A stretch of 26,679 nt of DNA from CAZWUZ01 sp964637655 [NCBI: uncultured bacterium] (GTDB lineage Bacteria; DAOPZR01): positions 1-26,679 of the forward strand of contig CAZWUZ010000018.1 in assembly GCA_964637655.1 (NCBI GenBank), in the 5' to 3' direction. This document shows, in pieces, positions 1 through 11,100 of this stretch; the first letter of the stretch is position 1; every line of letters starts with the position of its first letter. A model generated the notes under the pieces. That model ran no database searches. It was not told the DNA's origin and was given only the letters and a program-made list of their open reading frames with translations. Made by a program: the position numbers and the translations under genes.

Positions 1-1028
1 CGCGTCAATGGCTGCGCCGCATAGGTTGCCACTGCTGCCGGTTCCGCCGGCACGAGCGGATTGGCCCGGAACCCTAAACTGTCAAAAGCGACGCGCAACC
101 CGAAACGGTGGGTATTGCCCAAATCACCGCGCGGCACAAAAGCATAGTCAAGCGTAAAGCCCGCGTACTGGAACGCCCCTCCGACACTCATGGCGTCCAT
201 GCCATGAAAGTCGGTTCCCGCCTCGTAGCCGGTGCGCAGCGCAAAGTAGTCGGTAACCTGATACTCAATGCCGCCGCTGACATAGGCCGTGGCATCGTTC
301 GGGAAACTGATGTCGGCGGCCAGCAGCAGGGCCGGTGTCCAGTGATACGCCACGCCCCCCTTGAGCACCATGGGCAGTTTCGCCGCCTGCCTGACGAACG
401 TTATCGGCGGCCCGAGATTCAGCGCCGCCAGCCCGAAACTCCATTGTCGGGTTGGACGATACAGCAGCCCCAGGTCAACTGCCCAGCCGCGGGCCGTGGC
501 ATCCGCCAGGCGCTCGTCGAGGTAGCGCCCGGTAATGCCCAGCGCCACCTGCGGGTATACCGCCCAGGCCGCACTCAGGCCGACAGCGATATCCTGATTG
601 CTGAAGGAGTTCAGGTCGGACAGTTCCGTGCGATAGTTGTCCGTAACCTGGGCCGCGATGACGTCAGCCCCGAACGTATACTGCGGGCCGTACGGGATGG
701 CCAGCGCAACATACTGGTGGGTGATGCCGCCAAACTCACTCAGATGCTGCGCGGCCGCCTGGAACGAAGTCAGTTGCGCCAGACCGGCCGGATTCCACCG
801 CGCGGCATACACGTCGTCAGCGATGCCCACGTAGGTGCCGCCCAGCGCCGCCGCCCGCGCCCCCGCCCCGAGTTTCAAAAACGCCGCACCGGAAGTACCG
901 TCAGCCCCGGCCAGGGCGACCGTACTGGACAGCAGCACCAGTGCTGCCACTATTCCCGGCAACGCGCGCAGCCACCTGCCCGCTTCGCGATACGGCCATT
1001 GCCGGGTGCAGCATTCCTGATGTGTCAT
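1..1028 (-). CDS. PorV/PorQ-family outer-membrane beta-barrel protein (partial, C-terminus off the window)
   Basis: Translating the minus strand from ATG at 1028 gives an open frame to the window edge (342 codons, no stop), so the C-terminus is missing. A basic N-region and hydrophobic stretch (ALPGIVAALVLLSS) ending near ALA look like a signal peptide. The mature start has the family hallmark: GAAFLKLGAGARAAALGGT, then IADD and WNPAGLA. The rest is alternating beta-barrel sequence with many aromatic and Gly residues. Proteins of this family sit in the outer membrane; PorV itself shuttles type IX secretion substrates, but many paralogues have unknown roles. The start is supported by AGGAGAAGGCAG directly before the ATG, overlapping the stop of the upstream gene (ending at 1039). 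It is the third gene of a unit with two exported proteins, so a role in exporting or anchoring them is a reasonable inference, not shown. Family call is confident; PorV versus PorQ is not. Confidence 0.85.
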   Translation of the reverse strand, partial: MTHQECCTRQWPYREAGRWLRALPGIVAALVLLSSTVALAGADGTSGAAFLKLGAGARAAALGGTYVGIADDVYAARWNPAGLAQLTSFQAAAQHLSEFGGITHQYVALAIPYGPQYTFGADVIAAQVTDNYRTELSDLNSFSNQDIAVGLSAAWAVYPQVALGITGRYLDERLADATARGWAVDLGLLYRPTRQWSFGLAALNLGPPITFVRQAAKLPMVLKGGVAYHWTPALLLAADISFPNDATAYVSGGIEYQVTDYFALRTGYEAGTDFHGMDAMSVGGAFQYAGFTLDYAFVPRGDLGNTHRFGLRVAFDSLGFRANPLVPAEPAAVATYAAQPLT

Positions 1029-1038
1029 CTGCCTTCTC

Positions 1039-2502
1039 CTATCGGATCATGGTCAGTTTGCGGACCACCGTGCCGGCCGCTGATTGCACGACATACACGT
1101 AGGTGCCGCTCGCCACCATTTCTCCGGACTCGCTGCGCCCGTCCCAGCGCGCCACATTCTCCGGCGCAGTAACCGTGATTTCCTCACCCGCGCGCAGGGT
1201 GCGCAGCAATTGCGCGGCGATGTTGTAGATGGCGATGACCATGCCCGGATCGGACGGCAGCTGGTGGATGGTGACGTCCCCGTCGCGGTCGGGATAGTAC
1301 GGGTTCGGCCAGCTGCGCACGCGCTCGAGATCGGCAACCGCAAGCGCCAGCCAGGTCGCCTGCACCGCTATCGCCGGCACGGTGTCGGCCCCGTCCGGAT
1401 CATAGGTCACCGTGAGCAGGCCGCCATTGCCCACCCGGATGGCATCGCTCTGTGACAGCCCCTGCGTAAATCCGACCGTGCCCGTAAAACAGCCCGTGGT
1501 CAGCCCGGTCTCCGTCAGGAGCACCGTGATGCCGGTCGCATCGGCAGTCGAAGTGACACGCACCCTGACGGTGTTGATCACGCCCGGCGGCGTATCCTGC
1601 ACTGCGTCCGTCACCGTAATGCGCATCGGCCCGGCCAGTCCATGGTAGACCGCCTGATCGAGAATCAGGTGGTAGTCGACAACCATGATCGCCACCGTAT
1701 CAGTAATCCCGGCGTCGCTGATGCCGAGGTGCACGGTATCGAAACAGTCGCTGAGGGTCAGCACGCCATGCCACACCCCGTGGCTCCACCCCGCCGCCGC
1801 CAGCATGCCCGGCGCCACGCTGCCGGTATCGACCTGCAGCGTCGCTGCCGTGACGTAGGCATCGATGGGGTTGCTGTCGCTGTCGTAAGCGGTGACCGTA
1901 ATGGAGAACGCCACCCCGGCATACACTGCCGGCGGCGCGCCGATGCCGAACGTTGCCAGCAGCGGCGCCGCAGCCAGCACGAAGTGATGCAGTTGCTGTC
2001 CCGCCCGCCTGATGGTGGCGGTGGCGGAATCACACGCCGTGGCAGTGGCGGTGGAAACCGCGCCAACCGAGACGGTGTCAGTAACCACGCCGCCACCGCC
2101 CGGAATCCACACCGCCACCCTGAACCGCAGCACCTGATCCGCCGCCAGCTGCTGTACTGCCGGCAACGGCGCACTGCCAATGCTGTCGTACAGTTGCGTG
2201 TGCCAGTTCAGCCGCGAAACCGCCGCCAGCGTCACCGTGTCAGGCAGACCGGATTCGTTGGTGGTGCTGAACGGCAGCCATACCGTGTCGCCGGCAGTGG
2301 CGATCAGCCAGGTATCGCCGGCAACCGCCAGCCAGTTGCCCATGACCATGTCGCACTGCGCCGTCACGACAGACGCACTGGTTTGTCGGGTCAGGGTGCA
2401 CGAATTGGTGATGAGCGTGCCCACCGGCGTCATGGCTGCGGCGGCGCCCGACCAGGCCAGCACGAGGCAGACCACCAGCATGCCGGGCAGGACACGCGTC
2501 AT
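1039..2502 (-). CDS. Exported surface protein with C-terminal FlgD-Ig / T9SS-like sorting domain
   Basis: A 487-aa protein read from ATG at 2502. The frame is open to a GTG at 2526, but the shorter form gives a cleaner signal peptide (MTRVLPGMLVVCLVLAW, cleavage near AAAA). Neither start has a strong ribosome-binding site. The mature N-terminus carries GTLITNSCT, nearly identical to that of the gene upstream. The middle is Ig/invasin-like beta sequence rich in Thr, Val and DTV. The last ~95 residues (SWPNPYYPDRDGD, IAAQLLRTL, ARWDGRSESGE, VASGTYVYVV, ending KLTMIR) match the FlgD Ig-like or type-A type IX sorting fold seen at the ends of secreted FCB-group proteins. It lies between a DUF11-like protein and a PorV-like barrel. 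Likely a cell-surface or secreted protein; no enzymatic motif is visible. Confidence 0.8.
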   Translation of the reverse strand: MTRVLPGMLVVCLVLAWSGAAAAMTPVGTLITNSCTLTRQTSASVVTAQCDMVMGNWLAVAGDTWLIATAGDTVWLPFSTTNESGLPDTVTLAAVSRLNWHTQLYDSIGSAPLPAVQQLAADQVLRFRVAVWIPGGGGVVTDTVSVGAVSTATATACDSATATIRRAGQQLHHFVLAAAPLLATFGIGAPPAVYAGVAFSITVTAYDSDSNPIDAYVTAATLQVDTGSVAPGMLAAAGWSHGVWHGVLTLSDCFDTVHLGISDAGITDTVAIMVVDYHLILDQAVYHGLAGPMRITVTDAVQDTPPGVINTVRVRVTSTADATGITVLLTETGLTTGCFTGTVGFTQGLSQSDAIRVGNGGLLTVTYDPDGADTVPAIAVQATWLALAVADLERVRSWPNPYYPDRDGDVTIHQLPSDPGMVIAIYNIAAQLLRTLRAGEEITVTAPENVARWDGRSESGEMVASGTYVYVVQSAAGTVVRKLTMIR

Positions 2503-2578
2503 ACACCGCGCCCCGCTACGCCACACAAGGTGCCCCGGCAGACCGGATCAGGCGCATGACAGCGTCGTTCCTGTCTGC

Positions 2579-3586
2579 TTAGCGAATCATCACGCGCACG
2601 TAATTCGCGCCGGCATTGGCCGCGGCTACACTCGCGTTGATAAAACGCACCCAGCGTACTGCCGCCAGGCCCGCCGGCACGCCGCTCGTCCAGCCCGCCG
2701 CGCCATAACTGAAGTCACCCTGTTCCGCGCCCGCCCATTGCGCCAGCCATCCGGCCGCCGTGTCATAGCCGAGGAATTTGAGGTTGACCGTATCGATGCA
2801 ATCGTAGATGACAATGTTCACGCCCGCACCTGACCCGATGTTCACATACGCGAGCTGATAGGTGATCGTCGCGCCCGGTTTCAGCCCTGACGGCAGTCCG
2901 TCCTTCGTGCAGGTGCCCGTCTTGTTCAGGGTGAAGATCGCGCCGGCGATGGTGACAACGTCGACCGACCCGGTATTGGAGCCGCTGCTGGCCAATGCTT
3001 CCGCATACGAACAGCTGTTGTCATCGGCGCTGTAGGCGGGCGTTACCGCGAAGTTGCGCCCGATGGTAAAGAACACGCTCACCGAGTCGCCGTCATCCGT
3101 GGTGCCGCCGGCGGCAGCGGGAATGGTCACCTGCACATGGAACTGCGCCGTGCCGTCTTCGCTGATCGGGCCGACGATGACGCTGTCAGCCGGATCCCAG
3201 ACCGACGTCATGCTGCTGTGGGTGTCGGGGCCGCTCCACACCGTCACGATAAACCCGGAGTCAGTGCCGTGATAGACGATAACCGGCATGACCCAGACAC
3301 TGTCCGTGGCATTGCCGGTATTGTAGACGTCATAGGTAAAGGTCGCGGTTTCACCGAAATTGCCGCTGAACGCTTCCACCGGCTTGCCCAGCGTATCGCC
3401 GTAAATCGTCTCGACGGCGGAGCCGGTCGCATGGGCGATCACCGCGGTAATCGACACCGCCGCAATCGTACAACTGTTGGTAATCATCGTGCCCGACGGA
3501 ACATCGGACAGTTCGGCACGCGCCGCGGACGGCAGTAACAATGCCGCCACCATAACCAGCATCAGCCATGTAGTGTTTCGTGTCAT
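2579..3586 (-). CDS. Exported DUF11-like repeat surface protein
   Basis: A 335-aa protein with a clear signal peptide (MTRNTTWLMLVMVAALLLPSAARA). The mature protein opens with the SGTMITNSCT motif shared with its downstream neighbour. Residues ~60-190 form one beta domain (YDVYNTGNATDSVWV, then VIVGPISEDGTAQFHVQVTIP) typical of conserved-repeat Ig-like folds. Residues ~220-335 resemble a DUF11 domain (LNKTGTC, KPGATITYQLAYVN, VIYDCID), ending at VRVMIR. The ATG is preceded by AAGGAGAAAAGCACC, a good ribosome-binding site. It is the first gene of the unit driven by the promoter at 3751-3814, leaving a leader of about 155 nt. DUF11-type proteins are generally surface or wall proteins of unknown function; no catalytic residues are seen. 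Confidence 0.75.
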   Translation of the reverse strand: MTRNTTWLMLVMVAALLLPSAARAELSDVPSGTMITNSCTIAAVSITAVIAHATGSAVETIYGDTLGKPVEAFSGNFGETATFTYDVYNTGNATDSVWVMPVIVYHGTDSGFIVTVWSGPDTHSSMTSVWDPADSVIVGPISEDGTAQFHVQVTIPAAAGGTTDDGDSVSVFFTIGRNFAVTPAYSADDNSCSYAEALASSGSNTGSVDVVTIAGAIFTLNKTGTCTKDGLPSGLKPGATITYQLAYVNIGSGAGVNIVIYDCIDTVNLKFLGYDTAAGWLAQWAGAEQGDFSYGAAGWTSGVPAGLAAVRWVRFINASVAAANAGANYVRVMIR

Positions 3587-3750
3587 GGTGCTTTTCTCCT
3601 TGCTGCAAAATCGGCACTACCAAGTTATGCCGTACTGCTGCATCCTGCTGCCCTGCTGCCTGACCGGCACGTGCCAGCCAGACGCTGCTGTTGCTGCGCC
3701 AGTTCCTCCCTCTGCACGACGGCACACACGTCGATTATTTTCACGTTACC
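3587..3750 (-). other. Long 5' leader of the DUF11/FlgD-Ig/PorV unit
   Basis: About 155 nt lie between the predicted transcription start and the ATG at 3586, whereas the other units with this promoter have leaders of roughly 20-80 nt. The leader has CAGCAG-rich stretches and a possible 35-codon GTG-initiated frame ending in TAA about 40 nt before the gene. I see no recognisable riboswitch and no strong terminator hairpin. Positions 3815-3891, between the promoter and the stop of the next gene, hold only G-rich sequence with no gene. Confidence 0.3.
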
Positions 3751-3814
3751 ATTGTACCCGCAGCGGGAGGATGCAACCATTGGTAAGATGCACTTTTATC
3801 TGCCGATAATCCGC
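3751..3814 (-). promoter_or_regulatory. Shared promoter module (copy B)
   Basis: Read on the minus strand: GCGGAT, 25 nt, CCAATGG (3777-3783), a 20-nt spacer containing the dyad CCCGC-T-GCGGG, and the -10 hexamer TACAAT (3751-3756). Geometry is identical to the other copies, although the 25-nt block itself is the most divergent. It drives the gene starting at 3586. Confidence 0.7.
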
Positions 3815-3891
3815 ATCGGGCGGCACTGCCCGGCGAGCGGGGGGGAGAGAGAGCGGGGGCGGCTGCCGCACGGCATGCCCGATGACCCCGG

Positions 3892-5145
3892 TTACTCTGC
3901 GCCGAACACTTTCATTTCCGCGAGTGTGACAAAGCGCCACTCGGGATGCTTCACATACATGCGGTCGCCCTGCATCACCATGACCTTGACATACCGGCAG
4001 AGCGATCCCGCCACTGGCGTACTGACGGTCAGGATCGGGTCACCCCGCTGTGAATAACTGGCAACTCCGCCTGCCGCATTGAGCTGCCAGGCAAGCAGTT
4101 CCCACTGTTCGCCGTCGCTGCTGCCCAGCAGGCGGAATGATTCCGGATAGGCGAGTTTCCGCCACACCGTAACCACCCGCCACACCGGCACGGCACGGCC
4201 CAGGTCGACGGTCGCCCATTGCGCGGCGGCATTGACTTCGCCGGAATTGATCATCCCGGTAAAAAAGCCGTCGTCACCGTCAGTGATGTTCGCCAGCGGA
4301 TCGCTGTCGCGCTGCACCTCCGGTTCGTTATGATATTCGGTGAAAGTGCCGGTCACCGGCCGGTGCAGGGCGAGATTATTTTCCGGCATGGTCACCCGCT
4401 GCTCGCCCGAATTGACGGTATACCCGCTGCTGTCACTGCTCTGGATGAGGTAGCGGTATTCCGTTGCGGGACACAATCCGGCACACTGCACGGCATGGGT
4501 GCGCTGTACTGCGGTTCCGTCATATTCCGTCAGCCAGACCGTATCACCCGCCCGTTTCAGCCCGAGGTGATAATCTGCCGGCAGATTGGTGGTCCAGGCC
4601 ACGGTCAGGGTGTGCGGGTCCACCCGCGTCGCCTTGAGCTGTTCATAGCGCAATGACGGCAGGCCCGCGGTAACAAAGGTGCCCGTCACCGCATCGTGCG
4701 CGACAATGGCATACTGGTACACCGTGCCGCGCAGCAGATTGCGCAACTGCTGGTGATGCTGCGTGACGGGAGTGAAATTCATGAGCGGGGTCATCGGCCG
4801 GTCGAGCGGACCATACAGGATCTCGTCGGTGACCGGGACATCTGTTGTCCAGGTCAGCAGTGCCGCCTGCTCGCCCAGCACGGTAACGGTTGCGTTCGTG
4901 ACGTGCCCGCGGCGCGCCCCGGACGACGCGGTTACCGGGGTCAGCAGCCAGTCCAGCGCACGCGTGTCAGCCGCCTGGGCGGCTGCTGGTGAGGGCAACA
5001 GCAGCACCACCAGCGCCAGTCCCAGCATGCCCAGCATCAGCCCCACGCGCAGCAGCGCACTGCGGTTGGGCCCTGATGCCCGGCAGTAACTGCGCGCCCA
5101 CGCGGCCGGGACATGGTGCCGCCGGCTATCTGATAAGCGTCTCAA
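3892..5145 (-). CDS. Exported protein with two FN3-like domains and an F5/8-type C (discoidin) domain
   Basis: A 417-aa protein. The frame begins with a TTG at 5145 that overlaps the end of the giant upstream gene by 20 nt, so it is probably translationally coupled. The first ~30 residues are Arg-rich, followed by a hydrophobic segment (LGMLGLALVVLLLPSPAAAQA), so a start inside this region giving a shorter signal peptide is also possible. Residues ~80-165 and ~167-250 are two fibronectin-III-like modules (ALLTWTTDVPVTDEILYG and LTVAWTTNLPADYHLGL; the purple-acid-phosphatase-N type pattern). Residues ~255-415 form a discoidin / F5-8C domain (NITDGDDGFFTG, WATVDLGRAVPVWRVVTVWR, FRLLGSSDGEQWELL, RYVKVMV, EMKVFGAE). 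Such domains usually bind glycans or surface ligands. No catalytic domain is present. Likely a surface adhesion or binding partner of the giant protein. Confidence 0.8.
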   Translation of the reverse strand: MRRLSDSRRHHVPAAWARSYCRASGPNRSALLRVGLMLGMLGLALVVLLLPSPAAAQAADTRALDWLLTPVTASSGARRGHVTNATVTVLGEQAALLTWTTDVPVTDEILYGPLDRPMTPLMNFTPVTQHHQQLRNLLRGTVYQYAIVAHDAVTGTFVTAGLPSLRYEQLKATRVDPHTLTVAWTTNLPADYHLGLKRAGDTVWLTEYDGTAVQRTHAVQCAGLCPATEYRYLIQSSDSSGYTVNSGEQRVTMPENNLALHRPVTGTFTEYHNEPEVQRDSDPLANITDGDDGFFTGMINSGEVNAAAQWATVDLGRAVPVWRVVTVWRKLAYPESFRLLGSSDGEQWELLAWQLNAAGGVASYSQRGDPILTVSTPVAGSLCRYVKVMVMQGDRMYVKHPEWRFVTLAEMKVFGAE

Positions 5146-8100
5146 GTTTCACCTCGACGCTGCTGCCGGTGGACTGCCCGCCCGTGATGGTCCAGCGGAC
5201 ATTCGTCACCGGCGCCGCCTGCGAGCTGTCCCACGACACGCCCGAATCATGCGAATAATCGATGACGGCCTGATAGCCGCGTGCCGCGACCGTGTCCGCG
5301 GTACCGGGCAGGTATTTCAGGTCGCTGGTGATGGCGTCGCTGATGACCACATTCTGCGCCGGCCCGAACCCGTTATTGTGCGCGCCAATCCGCCAGGCCA
5401 CGCGCGCGCCCGGCCGCGGCAGGATCGGCATGCCGCCCAGCGACACGGTATCCTGGTATTTGTAGGGCAGCAGCATGGGTGCCGTGGCGGTAGCGGAAGC
5501 CAGCGATTCGTTGCCGTAAGTATCGACACAGGTCACATGGAACACATACGTCTCGCCCAGGGTGACAGCCACCGCGCGATAGCCCGTCGTATCGGTCAAC
5601 GGCATCAGTGTCAGGCGCTGCGCGAAGCCATTACCGTCGGTGTCGACATACACATGGTAGCCGAGCGTATCGCCCGGCACGCTGTTCCACACCAGCCATA
5701 CGCCCGTGTCGGGCACTGCCGTGTCGGCAGTTGCGGTCAAGCCCGTCGGGGCCTCTGGCGCGAGGTTATCGATCCCGAAACAGGCGGTGGTGTCGCCGGT
5801 ACCGGTATCGAGCGCGTCACAAACACTCGCCCGCAGCAGGATTCTGCTGCTCATCCCGCTGTAATCAGTCCCGGTCTGCCAAATCACTGCATGGGTCTCT
5901 CCCGTCGCTGACGAGCTGATCCCGGCCAGATTCCCGACGATGGTCGGACTCAGCCAGGTAACACCGGAATCAGTCGAGTAAGTGAACCAGACCGTGCAGG
6001 CGTCGGCAGTGCTGTCGGCAACAACGAAGGTGCAGGTGACGTTGCCGGTGTAGGTCTCGCCGGCGACCGGTGCCCGGATGTCGAGCAGCGGGCCCACGTT
6101 GCTGAGGTAGTTGACGGCAATGCCCGCCTCCCCGTAGCGGGCATAACGGTCGTAGACATACGCGATGACCGCATCGTTTCCCGTAAGGGCAACCGTACCG
6201 CTCCACGTCCCGTTCGCCGCCGCCAGCACGATGCAGGTCTCCGCGCTATCCGTGCTGTTGACGTAAAGGAATACCGTGTCACCCGCCGTAGTCACCGCGG
6301 TCGTGCCCGTGACCGTAACAACCATGATGTTGGTGTCGTGATTGGTGGCGGGGAAAGTGATGCCGATGGTCGGCCATGGTGTCAATTCGATGTATTCGCC
6401 ATAGGTGATGGTGTCGCCATTGCCGGAATTGTCCGTTGCCGTAAACTGCACGGTCAGGGTCTCGCCGCCATGGTCAAACCAGACCGCGGAGGTGTCGCAG
6501 GTGTAGGTGGTGCCGCCCGCAGGGGTCATGGCCAGCCAGGCGCCGAAAATCCCGGTACTCTCCCAGGCGTAGCGGATCTTCGGGTATCCGGCCGCCAGAC
6601 CGCTCAGGGTGTCAGACACGCTGACCGTAACCGTCAGCGGTATTGGTCCGCTGGTATCGCAGATATCGGTGCGCGAGATGCCATAGAGCAGCGGCGGGGT
6701 GATGTCGAACATGGCGGCCGCAGTTTCGGAAGGCAGCGATTCGTTGCCAACCGCATCGATGCAGGTCACATAGAATACATAGGTGCAGCTGAGCGTCAGG
6801 AAAGATTCTTCCACAAAGTATTCCGTGGTGTCGGTTACCGGCGAAGACGTCAGCCGCTGCGCGAAACCGTTCCCGTCGGTATCGACATACACATGGTAGC
6901 CGAGCGTATCGCCGCCAACGCTGTTCCAGGCCAGCCAGATGCCGATATCGGGATCGGCAACCATATCTGCGGTCGCGCTGAGTCCGGTGGGCGACGCCGG
7001 GGGCTGCTGGTCGATGCCGATGGCCCCGGTGGTGTCCGCCGCCCCGGTATCCCGCCCATCATAGGCGAACATCCGCACCAGGATCTGACAACTGGTCGTG
7101 TCGGGCAGGTCGGTGCCCGATGCCCAGACAATGGCATAGGTCTCGCCGTCAGCGTCTGCCGCCACCCCGTTGACACTGCCGGAACTGATGGTGGCGTCCT
7201 GCCACGTCACTCCGTTGTCCGCCGAATACTGGACCGTCACGGTGCAGGCATTATTGTCAATGTCATAGATGCAGTAGGTGATGGTGACGTTGCCCGTGTA
7301 GGTTTCGCCGTCGACCGGCACCATGATGACGATGGGCGGCGCCAGATTGGGAATGTAGATTACCGTGATACTGTCGTACCGGGTGCGCCCGTAGCGGTCA
7401 AGCAGTTGCGCGGTTACGATGACCGTGCTGTCATACCCGCTGAGGGCGGCGGTTCCGCTCCAGTCGCCGTTCGCCGCCGCAATGACGATGACGGTTTCGG
7501 CGCTGGCGTTGCTGTTGATGAAGAGGTACACTGTATCCCCGGCGGCAGTGGCGAAGGTCGTGCCGGTAACGCGGATGACCCCGACGATGGTATCGTGAGT
7601 ATCGGCCGGGAAGAGTATATTCACCTGGAGCGGGGGCGAGGTATCGATATATTCAGCGTAGGTTATGGTATCGAAATTATTCGCCTGATCCAGCAGCAGC
7701 ACCTGCCAATTGAGGGTTTCGCCGGAATGTTCATCCCACACTTCGGGGATGGCATACGCATACGAGTCGCCGGCGACCAGTTCCATGTTCTGCCAATTGC
7801 CGTACATGCCCGTACTGCTCCAGGCATAGCGAATTTTCGGATAGAAGGCCACCAGTCCGGACACCGTATCAGTAACCTGAATGGCAACCGTCAGCGGGGT
7901 CTCGCCGCTGGTGTCCGAAATATTGCTGTGGACTTCGTCATGTATGGCTGGCGGCGTATAATCAAATATCACCGTTGCGGTTTCCGTGACCCCGCGCGGA
8001 TACGTGACGGAAACAGTGGAGGTGCCATTGCCGCTGTTGCCTTGGGCATAGCCGATGGCGATGCCGTTTTCATCCGTCACCCCGATTGGCTGGCTGCAGC

Positions 8101-11100
8101 CGTGCTGACTGTTGGCGTTGGTGATTGCCACCCGGTGGCCCGGCTGGGTATCGCCGGAGTTCAACAACAGGGTTACGGTGATGGCCACGCTGTCGGCATT
8201 ACTGAAGATGGTTGCCGCCCTGACGGTTGAGGCGTAGAGGGCGCTCTGGTTGGGCAAACCGGGACTGCCCTTGCCCGTTTCCCCGTTCATCGGGAAAATC
8301 GAGTCGCCGTTGGCCCAGCAGACCGCCGCCCGCGCACTGCGATCAATCCATATTCGTTCCATCGCCACCTGGTAGCCGCCGATATTACCACCCGCGTACC
8401 AGATGCCGGTGTAGGGGGCGTCAACAATCTCATTGACCGTGCGTGAGTCATAGTAGGCAATAAACGAGTCGCCGGGCGGGGCGTCGAAAAGATCCATGGC
8501 ACCATTGAGGTAGTCGGCCGGCGCCGGGGTGGCCAGTTCCGCATCCTCGATGAGGAGGTAGCGATGCGGCCCGATGACTTTCCCGGCCAGGGCGGCGTTG
8601 CTGGCGATGGTATTCACGCCGTCCTTGTCGCCGAAATGAAAGGAGGAATCGGTGAATGACAACGTGTCCATGGTGGGGTTGTAGATTTCCACATATTCGT
8701 TGACAAAGCCGCTCCACCCCACTTCGCTGATGACGGGAAAGCCAAGCCGCGTGGTGTCGTAGTATTTATACGGACCGGTGGGAGTTGACTGGTCGTTGAC
8801 GGTTACCGTGTGCGTGCAGGTATTGTAACTGCCCACCTTGAAGACAACCGCCGCCTTGCCGTTGCTGTCAGTGTAGCCGGTGATACTGGTGAGGGTGCTG
8901 CCCGCCAGGTAGCGATAGCCGGCTGCTTCCAGCAGGTAAGAATCCGAGCCGTCGCCGGTGATGGCGAAATTCACCTTGGTGCCGTACACTGAATCGCTGC
9001 CCGACTTGGATATTGCCGTCAGCAGATAGGTTGCCCCGACGAAATTGCGCGGGTTGATGGCGGGGATAAATGTGACGCTATTGACGTTGACGGTGGTAAG
9101 CTGCGGCGAGGCGGTTTTCAGGTTTACTGTGCTGACTCCGTCGTTATCGCTCTTGACGACGAACGTATCGGTGCCTGTCGTCGCGCGCGCCACCGCCAGC
9201 GCCCCCCAGTTGACGCCGCCACCGGTATGGCCGTAGATGACATTGATCTCGCCCGTGGTGGCCAGCAGTGCGGTGACGGGCACCTGAATGGTCTGACCGG
9301 CAATGCTGACAGCCCCGAGCGTGCCATCGATGGCTGAAACGCCGATATAGCCGGGATTGGTGGCGACGGTGTTCTGCGGTGCGGTCCACCCCGTCGGGAT
9401 GACAAAGTCAACCCGACCGTTGGCAAAAGAGTCGGTACCCGCCCGATAGGTGATGGTCCACTCGCCACGGCCGCTTTTGGCTACCCGGTTGGTCGGGCTG
9501 ATTGAGCCGTAGCCGTCGAAGCTTGGTTCCGGCGCCGACCGCGAGTTCTGCGGGTCGCGTCCGGCGGTCTTGACGAAGTCGTTATAGTTGTTGTTGGAAT
9601 CGAAGCCGTTGCCCGCAAACCGGTCGGCGCCGGTCAACATCGACTCGGCCGTTGCAAAGGCATTGGCCTTGCGCACCATCGAGGCCGCTTCACGGTCGAC
9701 CGGGATATCCGCAAACGCATCTACCTCCGGGTAGGCGGCGCTCCCCCAGCCGAACAGGTCAGCGATCCCCGCAGTGGCGCCGGTATCGATGGCCACGTGG
9801 CCGCCGGTGGCAAGCATATTGTCGCCGTCCCAGGTGGCGTCGGCCGGGACCAACCCGGTATAATCATTTACATCGGCAATCAGATAATACCCCCGCCCCT
9901 GGATGACGGCGGTCACGCCTAAGGTGGTCAGCAGAATCCCCGCACTGCTCCGCAGATTGGTTGTGGCATTGCCATAGCGCAGTCGCCAGCCGCTGATACT
10001 GACGCTGCAGCTCAGGGTGTTGTACAGTTCGATGAACTCGTCTTTGCTTTGGCCGGTGTAGGAATGGCCCACCTCGCTGATCTTGATCGCCGTCATCGGG
10101 ATCAGAACGCTGAACGCCGGTGCGTTCGCCACTGCGGCCGGAATATACTTGTCCTGAGCGGTCTTGATGGTAACCGACTGGATGCAGTTGGCGACGTGCT
10201 TCCCGGTCCCGCCGTCGAAATTCAGCCAGTTGATCGTGACCAGACCGGTTTCGCTGCTGGTGATCATGCTCCCGTAAATCGTTACGATGTAGGAATCGGC
10301 GGCACTGCCCGAACCGGTAAGCGTAACCATCTGGCTGCCAGTGAAACCGGGCCCGGAGCAGGTCACATTTGCCACGGCGGCGGCCCAGCTCATAAGCGCT
10401 GGAATGGTGATGGAGATGGTGTCCATTACCGGCCAGATGGATGAGCCCTGCATAACTATGCCGACCGTTTGCTGACTGTCGCCCGCATGGGCGAAGGCGC
10501 CGGCAGGTTGGATAATCACAGCCGTACCGAACCCGCTTTGCGGGGTAATTGAAATTACGGCGGTCCCGGTCATCGCCGACGCCAGCGGAATGACATTGGC
10601 ATTCGCCGCCTTCGGCGTGCCCAGCCGGTCGAGTCCGATATCGCTCCAATGCGCGGCCAAACTGTCGCCGCGATTGGGGAGTGATACCCGCTCGAACAGG
10701 TGGTTGTCAGTCCAGGCCGCGGTGGCGGGGACTTTATTGAATCTATCCGCCACTTTGCTGCCGTCGTAAAGGCCCACCGCATCCAGGCCACCGTCAAGTT
10801 TCATATTGTTTTCGTCAAAATCACAGGCGAAACCGTAGGTCGCGTCAAAGTCGCCGGGCTTCCGCGCTATGATGAGGTAAGCCCCCGGCACGAGACTGCC
10901 GGCAAGATTTTGCGTTGCGGTCGGGGCGCCGGCGCCATTATCGTAGTAGTACAACTTATACCCGGTGAGGTTTTGCGTTACAGCACTCTGGTTGTAGAGT
11001 TCGACATACGAGGCATTGGCAGCAGTGCAGGAATTTACTTCCGCGATAATGACCGGAGTGTCGGGGTGATACGTCACACGGATGACATTGCTGTCGCCGA

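Noticed and set aside
108-1172. A 354-codon plus-strand open frame
   Set aside because: The opposite strand encodes an unmistakable PorV/PorQ-family protein with signal peptide and ribosome-binding site.
1-5145. A complete type IX secretion system
   Set aside because: Only a PorV/PorQ-family barrel and a FlgD/T9SS-like C-terminal domain are visible; no motor or translocon genes are in the window.
6338-8230. A 630-codon open frame on the plus strand inside the giant surface gene
   Set aside because: It is antisense to clear Ig/FN3 domains, has Arg/Gly/Asp-biased composition and no family signature. Long antisense frames are expected in GC-rich DNA.
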